From the NCBI GenBank assembly GCA_963823895.1, contig CAWGNG010000018.1:111481-175480 (forward strand): 64,000 nucleotides of DNA. Direction: 5' to 3'. Numbering within the stretch: position 1 is the first letter of the stretch; every line of letters starts with the position of its first letter. This DNA comes from G963675935 sp963823895 (GTDB lineage: Bacteria > Planctomycetota > Planctomycetia > Pirellulales > Thermoguttaceae). Made by a program: the position numbers and the translations under genes. The notes beneath the pieces are model-generated. The model was not told the origin of the DNA, searched no databases, and was given only the letters and a program-made list of their open reading frames with translations. Below, piece by piece: positions 55,927 through 64,000 of the stretch.

Positions 55927-56600
55927 GAATCGAACTCCCCTTCCGCGGTGAACAGGTGACAGTCGTTGGCGGTCAGTGCATCGTCGAGGTACTCGTCGCT
56001 GTCGCGGTACTCAATCTCGGCGTAGCCCAACTTTTCCAGCCGGCGGCAGGCTTGCTTGTGGACCTGATCCAACTCCGCTTCAACCGCCACGCAAAGCTCG
56101 TCCAGGACTCGTTGCTCATCGTTGTTTGCCCTGTGATAGGCGTAGCATTCGGCGTGGCCGCCGTTGGCGTCGATCGACACGGACCACTCCGGCGAATACT
56201 CCCACCCACCCGCGGCCTCCAAAAGCTCGACGGTTTGCATGACCTCTCGGATTGCCTCGTTCTTCTTGGCCATCGCCTCCAAGTCCGGGTGGGCCGTGAA
56301 GCTGACGCCATCGCCCTGACAGTAACTCAGGCTCCAAAAAATATCCGGTCGCTGGATCGTCTTGCCACCGGACAGCTTCTCAGTGCGCATCGCCACTTCG
56401 ATCCCGTAGTCCTCCAGCAGCACCTCGGCAAACAGGTCGGTCAGTTCTCCCGAATCCCACTGGTCCCACGTCCAGCCCTTTTCGCGCCAGCAGTCCCTCG
56501 CCCGCGTTTTCGCCTCTTCGGACAGTTCGCCATACGGGCGTGTCGTTGGCAGGCTTTTGCGGCGGCGTTTCGGCTTCGGTGTCTCGACAGCACATCCCAT
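55923..56600 (-). CDS. Phage-type 'SEEAK/QGDGVSF' protein
   Basis: 225 aa from MGCAVETPKPKRRRK. PYGELSEEAKTRARDCWREKGW and IFWSLSYCQGDGVSFTAHPD are landmarks of a family found in phages and plasmids and often labelled as an antitoxin-like protein (from memory; the label is weak). The rest is helical. It overlaps the zinc-ribbon gene by 4 bases. Function unknown. Confidence 0.65.
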   Translation of the reverse strand: MGCAVETPKPKRRRKSLPTTRPYGELSEEAKTRARDCWREKGWTWDQWDSGELTDLFAEVLLEDYGIEVAMRTEKLSGGKTIQRPDIFWSLSYCQGDGVSFTAHPDLEAMAKKNEAIREVMQTVELLEAAGGWEYSPEWSVSIDANGGHAECYAYHRANNDEQRVLDELCVAVEAELDQVHKQACRRLEKLGYAEIEYRDSDEYLDDALTANDCHLFTAEGEFDS

Positions 56601-56779
56601 ACTCCAAACTCCTGGTCGAAGTGTTGAGCGTAGCACACGTCGGGAATCCCGCGCTCGTCGTGCGGGCCGTAGCGGCAACGGGAGAACACCACCCGGTACT
56701 GGCGGCACTTGCTCGTCCAGAGCTTCCGGTCCGCGGCGATGGTCTGGTCTCGCCGGGGGCGTTTGGGAAAGGTCAGCAT
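56441..56779 (-). CDS. Hypothetical basic protein overlapping the next gene
   Basis: 112 aa from MLTFPKRPRRDQTIAADRKLW. The first 75 residues (YRVVFSRCRYGPHDERGIPDV, DQEFGVWDVLSRHRSRNAAAKACQRH) look like a real phage/planctomycete family. The last 37 overlap the 5' end of the next gene by 160 bases and are Arg/Gly-rich. The true stop may be earlier, with a frameshift near 56600. It starts 5 bases after the DUF6573 gene's stop. Confidence 0.5.
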   Translation of the reverse strand: MLTFPKRPRRDQTIAADRKLWTSKCRQYRVVFSRCRYGPHDERGIPDVCYAQHFDQEFGVWDVLSRHRSRNAAAKACQRHARMANCPKRRKRGRGTAGAKRAGRGTSGIREN

Positions 56780-56784
56780 CGTAC

Positions 56785-57240
56785 TCAGTCCTCCTCGGGC
56801 AGCATGATCGTCAGGCAGGGCGAGCCATCGTCGTCCGGCCCGCACACGGCCTTGAGATGCACGAGCTTGGGCCTTGGTGGGTTGGACTTCGAGTAGTTGG
56901 CCGGAACATTGGGCACCACTCGCAAGCAGAACCGGACAATCTCACCGCCCAGCCCACGCCGGATTGCCAGATTGAGCATCCACAGCACGTCCCACAGGCG
57001 GCCCTTGATGTCTTGGCAGGCGGCCAGTTCCTCGCCGTCACCTTCCAGGGGCGCGACGTAGCGGCAAAACGCCGTCGCAGTCATGGCGACGGGGTAGCGG
57101 AAACCGGCCTCCGCCACCATCGCCGGCACCCAGGGGTCGCCTTCGTAGCCGGGGCCACTCAGTTGCACCAGCACGCCGTCTTCAATGGCTTGCCGGCGGG
57201 TGTAGATGTCGATGATGTTCTGCGTCACTCCACAAGTCAT
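56785..57240 (-). CDS. DUF6573-family protein
   Basis: 151 aa from MTCGVTQNIIDIYTRRQAIE. The family signature is clear: IYTRRQAIEDGVLVQL, GFRYPVAMTATAF, DIKGRLWDVLWMLNLAIRRG and KAVCGPDDDGSPCLTIMLPEED. DUF6573 proteins occur on plasmids, phages and integrative elements; role unknown. A GAGGAG site lies before an out-of-frame ATG at 57247, so a one-base change near the start is possible. Confidence 0.85.
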   Translation of the reverse strand: MTCGVTQNIIDIYTRRQAIEDGVLVQLSGPGYEGDPWVPAMVAEAGFRYPVAMTATAFCRYVAPLEGDGEELAACQDIKGRLWDVLWMLNLAIRRGLGGEIVRFCLRVVPNVPANYSKSNPPRPKLVHLKAVCGPDDDGSPCLTIMLPEED

Positions 57241-57702
57241 CGGGCATGGTTTTACTCCTCTGGCGCCACGGCCAGTCTGAGGGTTTTCAATGGCTCTCCC
57301 GGTTTTGGGGCAAGACGCGAGGAACACGATCTTCGCGCCGGCGACGACCGCTGGTTCCGTAGGGGCTACGCAAAACCGCCGCGATTTTTGGAAAACTACC
57401 CATCGGGGGGATTGCATCCGACCCTGGTTGTGTCAAATTCGTAGTTATCGCTACTCGGCAGGGAAGAGGCGCTCGGCCGGAGCGACAGCAGCCCGTTATT
57501 CAACGCGGGCATCTTCTCTTCGGCAGTCAAATGTGCCTCAGTCTTCCCTGTCCGCTTCCGGTATTTTCGACGTGTCGTTTTCAATTTCACGGCGACGAGT
57601 CGTTCACGGACTCATGGGAGATGTGAAATTAGAAAGCTGACTATAGCGTCGTTGCGTCATAACCTTCTCGTTTGCACCACAATTTGCCACAGGAGTAAAG
57701 CC
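57241..57702. other. Divergent intergenic region with no convincing gene
   Basis: About 460 bases between DUF6573 (leftward) and the PEP-CTERM gene (rightward). A 64-codon GTG-started frame at 57396-57590 on the minus strand lacks a ribosome-binding site and is low confidence. CAGGAG precedes the ATG at 57703. Confidence 0.4.
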
Positions 57703-58284
57703 ATGTCCAAGAATCCCTTGCCCCGTCGTTTCGTCCTGGTTGCCATCGTGGGATGCGCCGCTTTTCTTGTGTTTGCCCGACGAGTCACGGCGGACATAAC
57801 GTACAACCTCGTAAGCTATCCCCTCTATCAGAACGGATACGATGTCACGGGCACAATCACCACAGATGGCGCGACCGGGACTATCTCGACAAGCGACATC
57901 CGGTCTATCGAGATACCCCCTCCTTTTTCCGACTCAGCCAGTGACCCACTCCAGGCATACAGCAGTACCGGCACGCTGTATGCTACGCCTACTGCGCTCA
58001 TCGTCCCACCCGAGACCTATCTGAACATCGAAGACATGCAGACTTACGACGACTGGATAGCTTGGAGCAATCAGGCTTCAGGCTATTATTACTTGGCATT
58101 CAGTCGCGGTGCGGAATTATGGATAGATCACAGCGATGGGCAGTTGATAGGAGCACTCCCACCGTCCTTCTTGCCTGGCACGGATTGGGTCGTCGCCACC
58201 GCAGTTCCCGAACCCTCCACGGTCGTTCTCCTTGGTATCGTTGCCATCAGCCTGCTAGCCTGCGCTTGGCGGCGGCGAGCTTAG
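57703..58284 (+). CDS. PEP-CTERM sorting-domain secreted protein
   Basis: 193 aa from MSKNPLPRRFVLVAIVGCAA, with AGGAG upstream. Signal peptide, a beta-rich body (YNLVSYPLYQNGYDVTGTITTDGATG, WIAWSNQASGYYYLAFSRGAELWID) and the C-terminal exosortase signal VPEPSTVVLLGIVAISLLACAWRRRA. Exported and likely processed by an exosortase elsewhere; role unknown. Common in planctomycetes and environmental bacteria. Convergent with the VWA gene (4-base overlap). Confidence 0.9.
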   Translation: MSKNPLPRRFVLVAIVGCAAFLVFARRVTADITYNLVSYPLYQNGYDVTGTITTDGATGTISTSDIRSIEIPPPFSDSASDPLQAYSSTGTLYATPTALIVPPETYLNIEDMQTYDDWIAWSNQASGYYYLAFSRGAELWIDHSDGQLIGALPPSFLPGTDWVVATAVPEPSTVVLLGIVAISLLACAWRRRA

Positions 58285-59722
58285 TCCACCGGAGTCAAGA
58301 CCACCCGATCGATCCACTTCGGCACGCTGTCGGCTGTCCCGGCTTGCGTGAGGCAGGCAACTACCCGCGGCCCAACCGGCTCTGTCGGCCAGCCGGTGTA
58401 GCCGTCGGTGACAACCAGGATCGCCTTGGGTGACGGCCTCTCCTCACACGCCGCCACGATCATTCCGGCCATATCCGTGCCACCGCCACCGTGGAGTTCG
58501 ATCTGCTCGGGGCGAAAGACGTTCTTAGCGCACGCCACGGCCGTATCGCCGGCCAATACCCGCAGGCCACGCGGATCGGGCAGCGAGGCAGGGCATTGCC
58601 GATCACGCCCAGCGCCAAGGCAAGATCGCTCTGTTCCATGCTCGCGCTGGTATCGACGATCACCGTGACGCGGGGAATCGGCTTGACGTGCGCAGGCAGC
58701 AGCGCGCCGCCTTGTGGCTGCCGCCGGTTGGGCTTGCGGTAGGTGAAGTCCCCAAAACCTGACGTGCAGCCCACGGCGTACTTGACCTTGGCCAGCAACT
58801 CCCTGGCCGGGTCCACCTTGGGGTGGAGCAACTCGGCGGCGGCGCGGGCCAATCCGCCGGGCACGCTGCCACGGCCCCGCTGCTCTTGATACTGTTCAAT
58901 GGCTTTGGCGACAGCCGCTTCCACGAGGTTCTGGTCGTGTTCCGCCAAGCCGGGATGCTCTGCCGACGGCGGGCCATCCTCCCACGGCCGCGGCTGGCCA
59001 TCCGCAGAACTTCCACCGATGTCTGCGGCGCTCGGCTCTCCATCACCTTCCCCCTCTTCGCCGTTACCGTCCTGGCCTTCGCCACGTTCACCCTGGCCTT
59101 CTTCGCCCTGTTGGTCGCCTTCGCCTTCCTGGCCTTCACCGTCCGAGTCGCCTGGCTCCTGGCCCTCATCCTGCCCTTCCTGGTCGGCTTCGTCCTGTCC
59201 TTCGCCGCTCTCACCGTCCTGTTGGCTCTCTTCGCCGGCATCGTCCTGTTGCTCCTGTTGGGTTTGCTGGCGTTGCTGCTCTTGCTCCGCCGCCGCCCGC
59301 TGCATCAGCAGGTCGAAGTATTCCTCCGCCGTCTTGTTGCGCGGCAGGCCCAGCTTGGCCGGAGTGACTCCCTCATCGGGGCAGTGCAGGCCGGATTGCT
59401 CCAAAACGTCGTTCACCGCGGCATCCACGGCCTGCCGCCATATCCCCAGCCGATCGTTGGCCGGTCTCTCGCCCAGCAGGCGCAGGCACCGCTTGGCGTG
59501 CCGGCTCCAAACGTGGATCGCCTCGTGCAGCACCACGAACGCCAAGTGCTTCAGGTCGCGGCCTTCCAGGAACGCCGGATCGAAGTACAGCCGGCAGTAC
59601 TCATCCACGGCCATCGTTCCCAAGCCCGGCCGCTCCACGGGAATAAGCGTCATCACCTGATGCGTCATGTAGGGCATCTTGCGGGCAGCCAGAATTCGGG
59701 CTTCGGCTAGTTTCTGGTTCAT
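58281..59722 (-). CDS. VWA-domain protein with N-terminal metallopeptidase-like domain (DUF2201); frameshifted
   Basis: About 480 aa from MNQKLAEARILAARKMPY. N-terminal domain with an HEAIH zinc motif (LHEAIHVWSRHAKR), a long Glu/Gly/Asp/Gln-rich acidic linker (about residues 165-270), and a VWA domain with the metal-ion motif VTVIVDTSASMEQSD. A frameshift near 58555 moves to the second frame, where GGGGTDMAGMIVAACEE and KAILVVTDGYTGW complete the VWA fold. These proteins pair with MoxR-type AAA ATPases; a MoxR-like gene lies 3.5 kb to the right on the same strand. Probably assembles or remodels a protein partner. Confidence 0.87.
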
Positions 59723-59808
59723 GGTATGGAGCCTCAAAACAGGATTGACTGACTATCTCCAAGCAAGGTAGATTGGCCTTTGTTCTCCCACACCAGAGCC
59801 GCGGCGCC

Positions 59809-60360
59809 ATGACCGCAAATAGCCCGCAACCCGTCGAAGCTTACCCCAAACTCCGCTGGTATCAGTGGAGATTGCGGTCGCTCTTCTTGCTGACGTTGGT
59901 GGTGGCCATCGGAATTCTCGCCGTGGCGGCTGTAGTTTGGTGCTACGGAGTTCTTGTGTCGGTTGTGCCATGCACGGCCAACACTACGGCAGCCGTTTTT
60001 GTTGTGCTCACAATATTGGTGGCTTCCTGCATCTTCCGGGCTTTCAAATGTTGGAACGGGCTTGAGACGTGGCGGCGTGTCTATGCTGTCGTCGCCGTGG
60101 GAGTCTCGTCGTCGCTTCTGGTTGCGTTCATCGCTCTAGTCAGTCAGGAAGAGATGTTTGCTCCTAAGTACGTATGGGCTGTCTGGAAGATCGAGAGGCT
60201 TGGAGGGTATATTCAGGTCGAGGAAGTGAGAGGTAACGGCGTTTGGATAACTCTGGGCGGAGACGATAAACCGCAAGTGACCGATGTGGACTTGGAGTGC
60301 CTCTGTATAACCGAGGGTTATTGGGAAACGTCGAGAGTGAGGCTTCTTTGGGTAGAATGA
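59809..60360 (+). pseudogene. Leucine-rich-repeat membrane protein, 5' part; interrupted by IS3-type element
   Basis: N-terminal KLRWYQWRLRSLFLLTLVVAIGI signal/membrane helix, a further pair of helices (VFVVLTILVASCIFRAFK, VYAVVAVGVSSSLLVAFIALV), and the start of the ligand/repeat region (KIERLGGYIQVEEVRGNGVWITLGGDD). The frame ends at 60360 inside the element. The leucine-rich repeats that follow in the related gene at 62338 appear for this gene only after the element, at 61911-62330, so the two parts were one gene. Confidence 0.7.
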
Positions 60361-60390
60361 TGGTTTTCTACAGCAAGAGGAGCTTTTTCG

Positions 60391-60696
60391 ATGGGCAAGA
60401 AGTCGGAGTTGGGAGCGGCGGAGCGTCGAGACGTGGTGCTGATGCTATTGCGGCGGGAGGAAGCGGCGGCCGTGTTGGCCAGGCGGTATGGCGTCTCGGA
60501 ACAGACGCTCTATCGTTGGCGGGATGAGTTCCTGGCCGCTGGCGAAGCCGCCTTGCTGGCGGCCAAGGGCGGAGCCGATCCCCGCAATCGTCAGATCGAG
60601 GAGTTGAAGCGGGAACTGGCGCGGCGGGACCAGGTGATCGGCGAACTGACGATCGCCAACCGGCTGCTAAAAAAAAGTGCGGACGGCTTGCTTTGA
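60391..60696 (+). CDS. IS3-family OrfA (helix-turn-helix)
   Basis: 101 aa. MGKKSELGAAERRDVVLMLLRREE and LARRYGVSEQTLYRWRDEFLAAG form the DNA-binding domain, followed by a leucine-zipper-like IEELKRELARRDQVIGEL. Its end overlaps orfB. An A8 run at 60669-60676 just before the overlap is a good programmed -1 frameshift site that would fuse OrfA to OrfB. Confidence 0.93.
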   Translation: MGKKSELGAAERRDVVLMLLRREEAAAVLARRYGVSEQTLYRWRDEFLAAGEAALLAAKGGADPRNRQIEELKRELARRDQVIGELTIANRLLKKSADGLL

Positions 60697-61670
60697 GCAC
60701 GGAGTTTCGCCAGGAGGTCAACGAGGTCGTGGTAGCCAACGTCGGCGTGCGATTGACGAAGCTGCTTATGGCCTTGGGCATTCCGGCATCGAGTTGGTAT
60801 CGCCAGCCCGTGCCGGAAGAGCAGCGTCGGCGACCGGGGCCGCCGCCGAAGAGGGTCGATCCGCACGTCGCCGAGGTCGTGGTGAAGATGGCCACGGAGA
60901 ACCCTTGGTATGGCTACCAGCGGATCGCCGTGATGTGTCGCCGCTTGCCGGAGGCGGTCGGCGACGAGGATGCGTATCGAGTAATGCGGCAGCACGGACT
61001 GTTGCAGAAGAAGCCACGGGTTCGAGAACCCGAGTTGTATCAGGCGTTGAAGCTCTACGAGTTGTTGCCGCAGCGGCCCAACGATTTATGGCAAATGGAC
61101 GTGACTTACCTGCATATTCCGGGCTTTGGCTGGTGGTATGCGGTGACGGCGATCGACTACTACTCCCGCTACTTGCTGGCCTGTCACCTGACGAACAGCT
61201 ACAGTGCGGTCGAGGCGATCCATGCCTTGGGCTTGGCACGGCAAGAGGCGGAGCGATTGCACGGGCCGCTTACGAAGACGCCGTTTTTGGTGACCCACAA
61301 CGGCTCGTCCTTCATTGCCAAACGTTTTTGGACGTACCTGCAAGGCCGGTATTCGCACGTGCGAATCCAGTACCGCACGCCGACGCAGTTGGGTCTGTTG
61401 GAGCGGTTTCACAAGACGCTGAAGCAGGAGGAGGTCTACTGGCGGCTATACGACAACCCGGGCCATGCCCGAGAGTGCCTGGAAGAATTTCGGCAGCGTT
61501 ACAATCAGCGGCGGCCGCATTGGGCATTGGTGCCGGAGACCGGCGGCGATCCCTTCGTGCCAATCGAAGTGTATACGGGCGGGATGGCGATTCGCATTCC
61601 GAAGTGGCAAGGCTGGGCGAAAGGAGCGAAGGAGAAACTGGATCGGATGTTGAGCGGCGAGGCGGCCTGA
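60693..61670 (+). CDS. IS3-family OrfB (DDE integrase core)
   Basis: 325 aa. Helix-turn-helix remnant, PWYGYQRIAVMCRR, then the rve core: first Asp in NDLWQMDVTYLHIPGFGWWY, Glu in LGLLERFHKTLKQEEVY, and NQRRPHWAL. The second catalytic Asp, expected in a DNG motif, reads LVTHNGSSFIAKRF with His in its place (CAC for GAC), so the copy may be inactive unless that base is an error. It is produced as a fusion through the A8 site, or weakly from the TTG at 60693. Confidence 0.93.
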   Translation: MSTEFRQEVNEVVVANVGVRLTKLLMALGIPASSWYRQPVPEEQRRRPGPPPKRVDPHVAEVVVKMATENPWYGYQRIAVMCRRLPEAVGDEDAYRVMRQHGLLQKKPRVREPELYQALKLYELLPQRPNDLWQMDVTYLHIPGFGWWYAVTAIDYYSRYLLACHLTNSYSAVEAIHALGLARQEAERLHGPLTKTPFLVTHNGSSFIAKRFWTYLQGRYSHVRIQYRTPTQLGLLERFHKTLKQEEVYWRLYDNPGHARECLEEFRQRYNQRRPHWALVPETGGDPFVPIEVYTGGMAIRIPKWQGWAKGAKEKLDRMLSGEAA

Positions 61671-61910
61671 CACACAGGGCCCCAGCTCGGGCTCAACAAC
61701 AGCAGGGCCGCCCTGCCTTACGTCTCCGCCCTCGCCGTTGCCTCCCAACGACGGGGCGAGGAGGCGAACGGCGAGGGCGACGACGACGGCAGGGCTACCG
61801 CAAGCTATTTTACGGCGTAACAAGACAAGATTTTACCGTGGGCAAGACCGCAGCCCCACGAATGCGGTCACCGAGGAAGACTCACGCAAAATCGACCTGA
61901 CAATTTCCAC

Positions 61911-62330
61911 TTGAACCCCGAGTTAAGACACCTCGAAGCGTTCCCTCGCCTCTACTCATTCAGGCTATTAGGTACGCAGGTCACCGATACAGGGTTGGAA
62001 CACCTTCGAGGAGCAGCCATGCTCCACTTCCTGTACCTGCCTTTCACAAAGGTGACCGACAAGGGGCTGCTGCACTTGCAAGGGTTGGTAATGCTGACAG
62101 CATTGGACCTAGGTGGCACCAAGGTCACCGACGCTGGGCTGGTGCATCTCAAAGGGCTGAGTCAACTCCAATCGCTGTACCTCGACCACACCAAGGTCAC
62201 CGACGCTGGGCTGGTGCATCTCCAAGGGTTGAGTCAACTCCAATCGCTGTCGCTCCACGACACCCAGGCCACCGACAAGGGCGTTAAGAAGCTCCAGCAG
62301 GCATTGCCGAACTGTAAGATTACACACTGA
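61911..62330 (+). pseudogene. Leucine-rich repeats: 3' part of the interrupted LRR gene
   Basis: 139 codons of about five LRR units (RHLEAFPRLYSFRLLGTQVTDT, FLYLPFTKVTDKGLLHLQGL, LDLGGTKVTDAGLVHLKGLSQ, LYLDHTKVTDAGLVHLQGLSQ). Ends with KLQQALPNCKITH, matching the end of the intact gene at 62338-63249. Read alone it has only a TTG start; the N-terminal part is on the other side of the IS3-type element. Confidence 0.75.
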
Positions 62331-62337
62331 TACAAAG

Positions 62338-63249
62338 ATGACCGATTCCTCGCCTACCGCCGAGACAACGCAATCCAAGCTCCGCTGGTATCAGTTCCGG
62401 CTGCGGTCGCTGTTTCTGCTCACACTCTTGGTGGCAATCGGAATGAGCTACGTCGCCGTGACAATCCAGAATCAGCGGAAGCAGCATCAGGCAGCCGAGG
62501 AAATCGAGAATGCGGGAGGACGGGTAGGGGTTAGACCGACCTGGCTGGGGAGACGCTTGCGGGATGATTCCTTAGTGAGTGTGGCCGCCGTGGACCTCAC
62601 TAGAACTTCAAACACCGATGCCGTGCTGATGCATCTCCAAGGACTGAGTCAACTCCAACAGTTGTTCCTCGGCAACAGCCAAGGCACGGACGCCGGGTTG
62701 GTGCATCTCGAAGGGTTGAGTCAACTCCAAATACTGGGGCTCAACAACACCCAAGTCACGGACGCCGGGCTAGTGCATCTCCAAGGGTTGAGTCAACTCA
62801 TGTCGCTAATGCTTGACAAGACCCAAATCACGGACGCCGGGTTGGTGCAACTAGAAGGGTTGCATCACCTCCAAGGGCTGGAACTCAACAACACCCAAGT
62901 CACGGATGCCGGGCTAGTGCATCTCCAAGGGTTGAGTCAACTCCGATCATTGAACCTCAGCGACACCAAAGTTGGCGACGCCGGGCTCGCGTATATCCAA
63001 GGGCTGAGTCAACTCAAAGGGCTGTACCTTGCCAAGACAAAAGTCAGTGACGCCGGGCTGGTGCATCTCCAAAGATTGGGCCAACTCCAAGACTTGGGCC
63101 TCAACAACACTCAAGTCACTGATGCCGGGCTGGTACATCTCCAAGGGTTGAGTCAACTCAAGACGTTGTGGCTGGTCGGCACCAAAGTCACTAACGACGG
63201 CATCAAGAAGCTCCAACAGGCATTACCGAAGTGCCAAATTATGCGTTAG
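62338..63249 (+). CDS. Leucine-rich-repeat membrane protein
   Basis: 303 aa. N-terminal KLRWYQFRLRSLFLLTLLVAIGM single helix, a short stalk, then about eight 24-residue leucine-rich repeats of the form LQxLxLxxTQVTDAGLVHLQGLSQ, ending KLQQALPKCQIMR. Ligand-binding surface protein of the planctomycete type; partner unknown. It is a tandem paralogue of the gene broken by the IS3-type element 8 bases upstream of its start. Confidence 0.9.
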   Translation: MTDSSPTAETTQSKLRWYQFRLRSLFLLTLLVAIGMSYVAVTIQNQRKQHQAAEEIENAGGRVGVRPTWLGRRLRDDSLVSVAAVDLTRTSNTDAVLMHLQGLSQLQQLFLGNSQGTDAGLVHLEGLSQLQILGLNNTQVTDAGLVHLQGLSQLMSLMLDKTQITDAGLVQLEGLHHLQGLELNNTQVTDAGLVHLQGLSQLRSLNLSDTKVGDAGLAYIQGLSQLKGLYLAKTKVSDAGLVHLQRLGQLQDLGLNNTQVTDAGLVHLQGLSQLKTLWLVGTKVTNDGIKKLQQALPKCQIMR

Positions 63250-64000
63250 CTCGCCGCCATGATGTTCTTGTGAGTCTGCAACACCGTGTTGCTGAAGTCC
63301 ATCGGCGTCTTGGCCAGCACGGACGCATGGGGCACGGCGAAGTAGAGCGGGCCGGCCGCGGCAATCGCCGGCTCCAGCCAGCACTTGGCCACTTCGGCGA
63401 AGCAATCGACCGCCGCCAGCCAGCGCCCTTCTGTGGGCTTGCCGTTGGGGCCGAGGTTGTGATTCTTCACCCGGTCCACCAGCGCGGCCAGCGCCGCCAT
63501 GACTTGATCGCAACGCGGCGGAATGTCTAGCGCAAGGGCAGCCGCCCCTGCTCGGGCCGTCTCGGCGTGCGACAACCAGGCTTCCGGGTCCGGCAGGTCC
63601 AAGCTCTGCTCCCACGTCTGGAACTCCAGCGCCGCCTCTTCGCCCACGCAACCGGCAACGGCCCGGTAGCGCAAGAGCGGCTCGGCGTCAATCGCTTCCA
63701 GCGCCGCGGCGCAGATAGCCGCATTGGTCCAAGAGCGGATGCTGGGCCACGGCCCCGATGCCTTAGCCCGCTCCTTGGGGTAGGCTTGCAACAGCCCCGG
63801 CTTGTGCTTGTGGAACGCGCCGACCAGGGCGGTGTTGCGGCCGACGCACTTCTCCCAATCCGGCGGCAGCGGCACAAAGCTCGGCTGCGGGAAGCCCAAG
63901 GCATTGCCCATGCCCCGCATCCACGCCTCGGTGTCCGTCTCCCACGGCAGGTGGAGCAGGCGGTTGGCCACGGGCGGCTCAATCTCGGAACCGTTGGCGG
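63246..64000 (-). CDS. MoxR-type AAA ATPase, C-terminal part; runs off right edge
   Basis: At least 251 aa. The visible part is the helical C-terminal region following the ATPase core: PVANRLLHLPWETDTEAWMRG, PLPPDWEKCVGRNTALVGAFHKH, PGLLQAYPKERAKASGPWPSIRSWTNAA, as in MoxR proteins paired with VWA/DUF2201 proteins. The Walker motifs lie beyond the window. Same strand as the VWA/DUF2201 gene, with the LRR genes inserted between; convergent with the LRR gene (4-base overlap). Confidence 0.75.
   Translation of the reverse strand, partial: ANGSEIEPPVANRLLHLPWETDTEAWMRGMGNALGFPQPSFVPLPPDWEKCVGRNTALVGAFHKHKPGLLQAYPKERAKASGPWPSIRSWTNAAICAAALEAIDAEPLLRYRAVAGCVGEEAALEFQTWEQSLDLPDPEAWLSHAETARAGAAALALDIPPRCDQVMAALAALVDRVKNHNLGPNGKPTEGRWLAAVDCFAEVAKCWLEPAIAAAGPLYFAVPHASVLAKTPMDFSNTVLQTHKNIMAAS

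Larger units (their letters stand above)
60358..61905 (+). mobile_element. IS3-family insertion sequence (approximate ends)
   Basis: About 1.5 kb carrying orfA and orfB. It splits an LRR gene. End sequences and a target duplication could not be fixed with confidence; the boundaries come from where LRR coding sequence stops and resumes. Confidence 0.7.

Noticed and set aside
62100..63240. CRISPR-like regular DNA repeats of about 72 bp
   Set aside because: These are coding repeats of 24-residue leucine-rich units in phase with an open frame; spacing and variation follow codons, and no cas gene is present.

Overview
The window looks like a chromosome segment of a planctomycete (Pirellulales-type). 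It is GC-rich. It carries family markers typical of that phylum: a DUF1559 prepilin-like protein, DUF1080, SUMF1-like, ThuA and Tat-exported Gfo/Idh proteins, a XylR-type (LacI-fold plus AraC) regulator, a TPR/RNA-polymerase-alpha-CTD fusion, a HYExAFE fragment, a PEP-CTERM protein, and leucine-rich proteins with a KLRWYQ-type N-terminus. This placement is inferred from gene content only.

Layout. 1-7 kb: secreted carbohydrate-related proteins (GH29 fucosidase, SUMF1-like, DUF1080, a propeller-like glycosidase), the TPR-alphaCTD protein and tRNA-Thr. 7.5-14.1 kb: a complete histidine-degradation operon read leftward (ftcD-hutI-hutU-hutH). 14.5-17.3 kb: a PQQ-propeller protein, then remnants of an HU-like gene and of a Y-family polymerase. 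17.4-35.8 kb: a sugar-catabolism region around a XylR-type regulator. It holds a PfkB kinase, class II aldolase, FucI-like isomerase, RpiB-like isomerase, iron alcohol dehydrogenase, split transketolase, two TIM-barrel isomerases, a lactonase-like amidohydrolase, an MFS carrier, a DUF1559 protein, ThuA and a Gfo/Idh oxidoreductase. Five copies of one 54-bp promoter/operator module (two TGCGTC-like half sites 21 bp apart plus a -10 box at fixed distance) sit in its intergenic regions, so these genes probably form one regulon. An IS630-type element and a related MITE split the region. 36.5-41.5 kb: a TPR/CHAT-like protein and an outer-membrane-barrel protein.

From about 42 kb to the right edge the window becomes an accessory island: phage-type small proteins, a large adenine DNA methyltransferase cut by an IS66 element with an exact 8-bp target duplication, a sensor kinase, a serine recombinase with a predicted three-way-junction RNA just upstream of it, phage/plasmid-type genes (DUF6573, zinc ribbon, AAA ATPase), a VWA/metallopeptidase protein with a partial MoxR-like ATPase, a leucine-rich-repeat gene cut by an IS3-type element, and a second intact LRR gene.

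Two window-wide features matter to any reader. First, about a dozen genes carry single-base frameshifts while remaining conserved on both sides; the pattern fits one-base indels and may be sequence error rather than decay. Second, several families of palindromic repeats are scattered between genes. One copy lies inside hutI and is translated.
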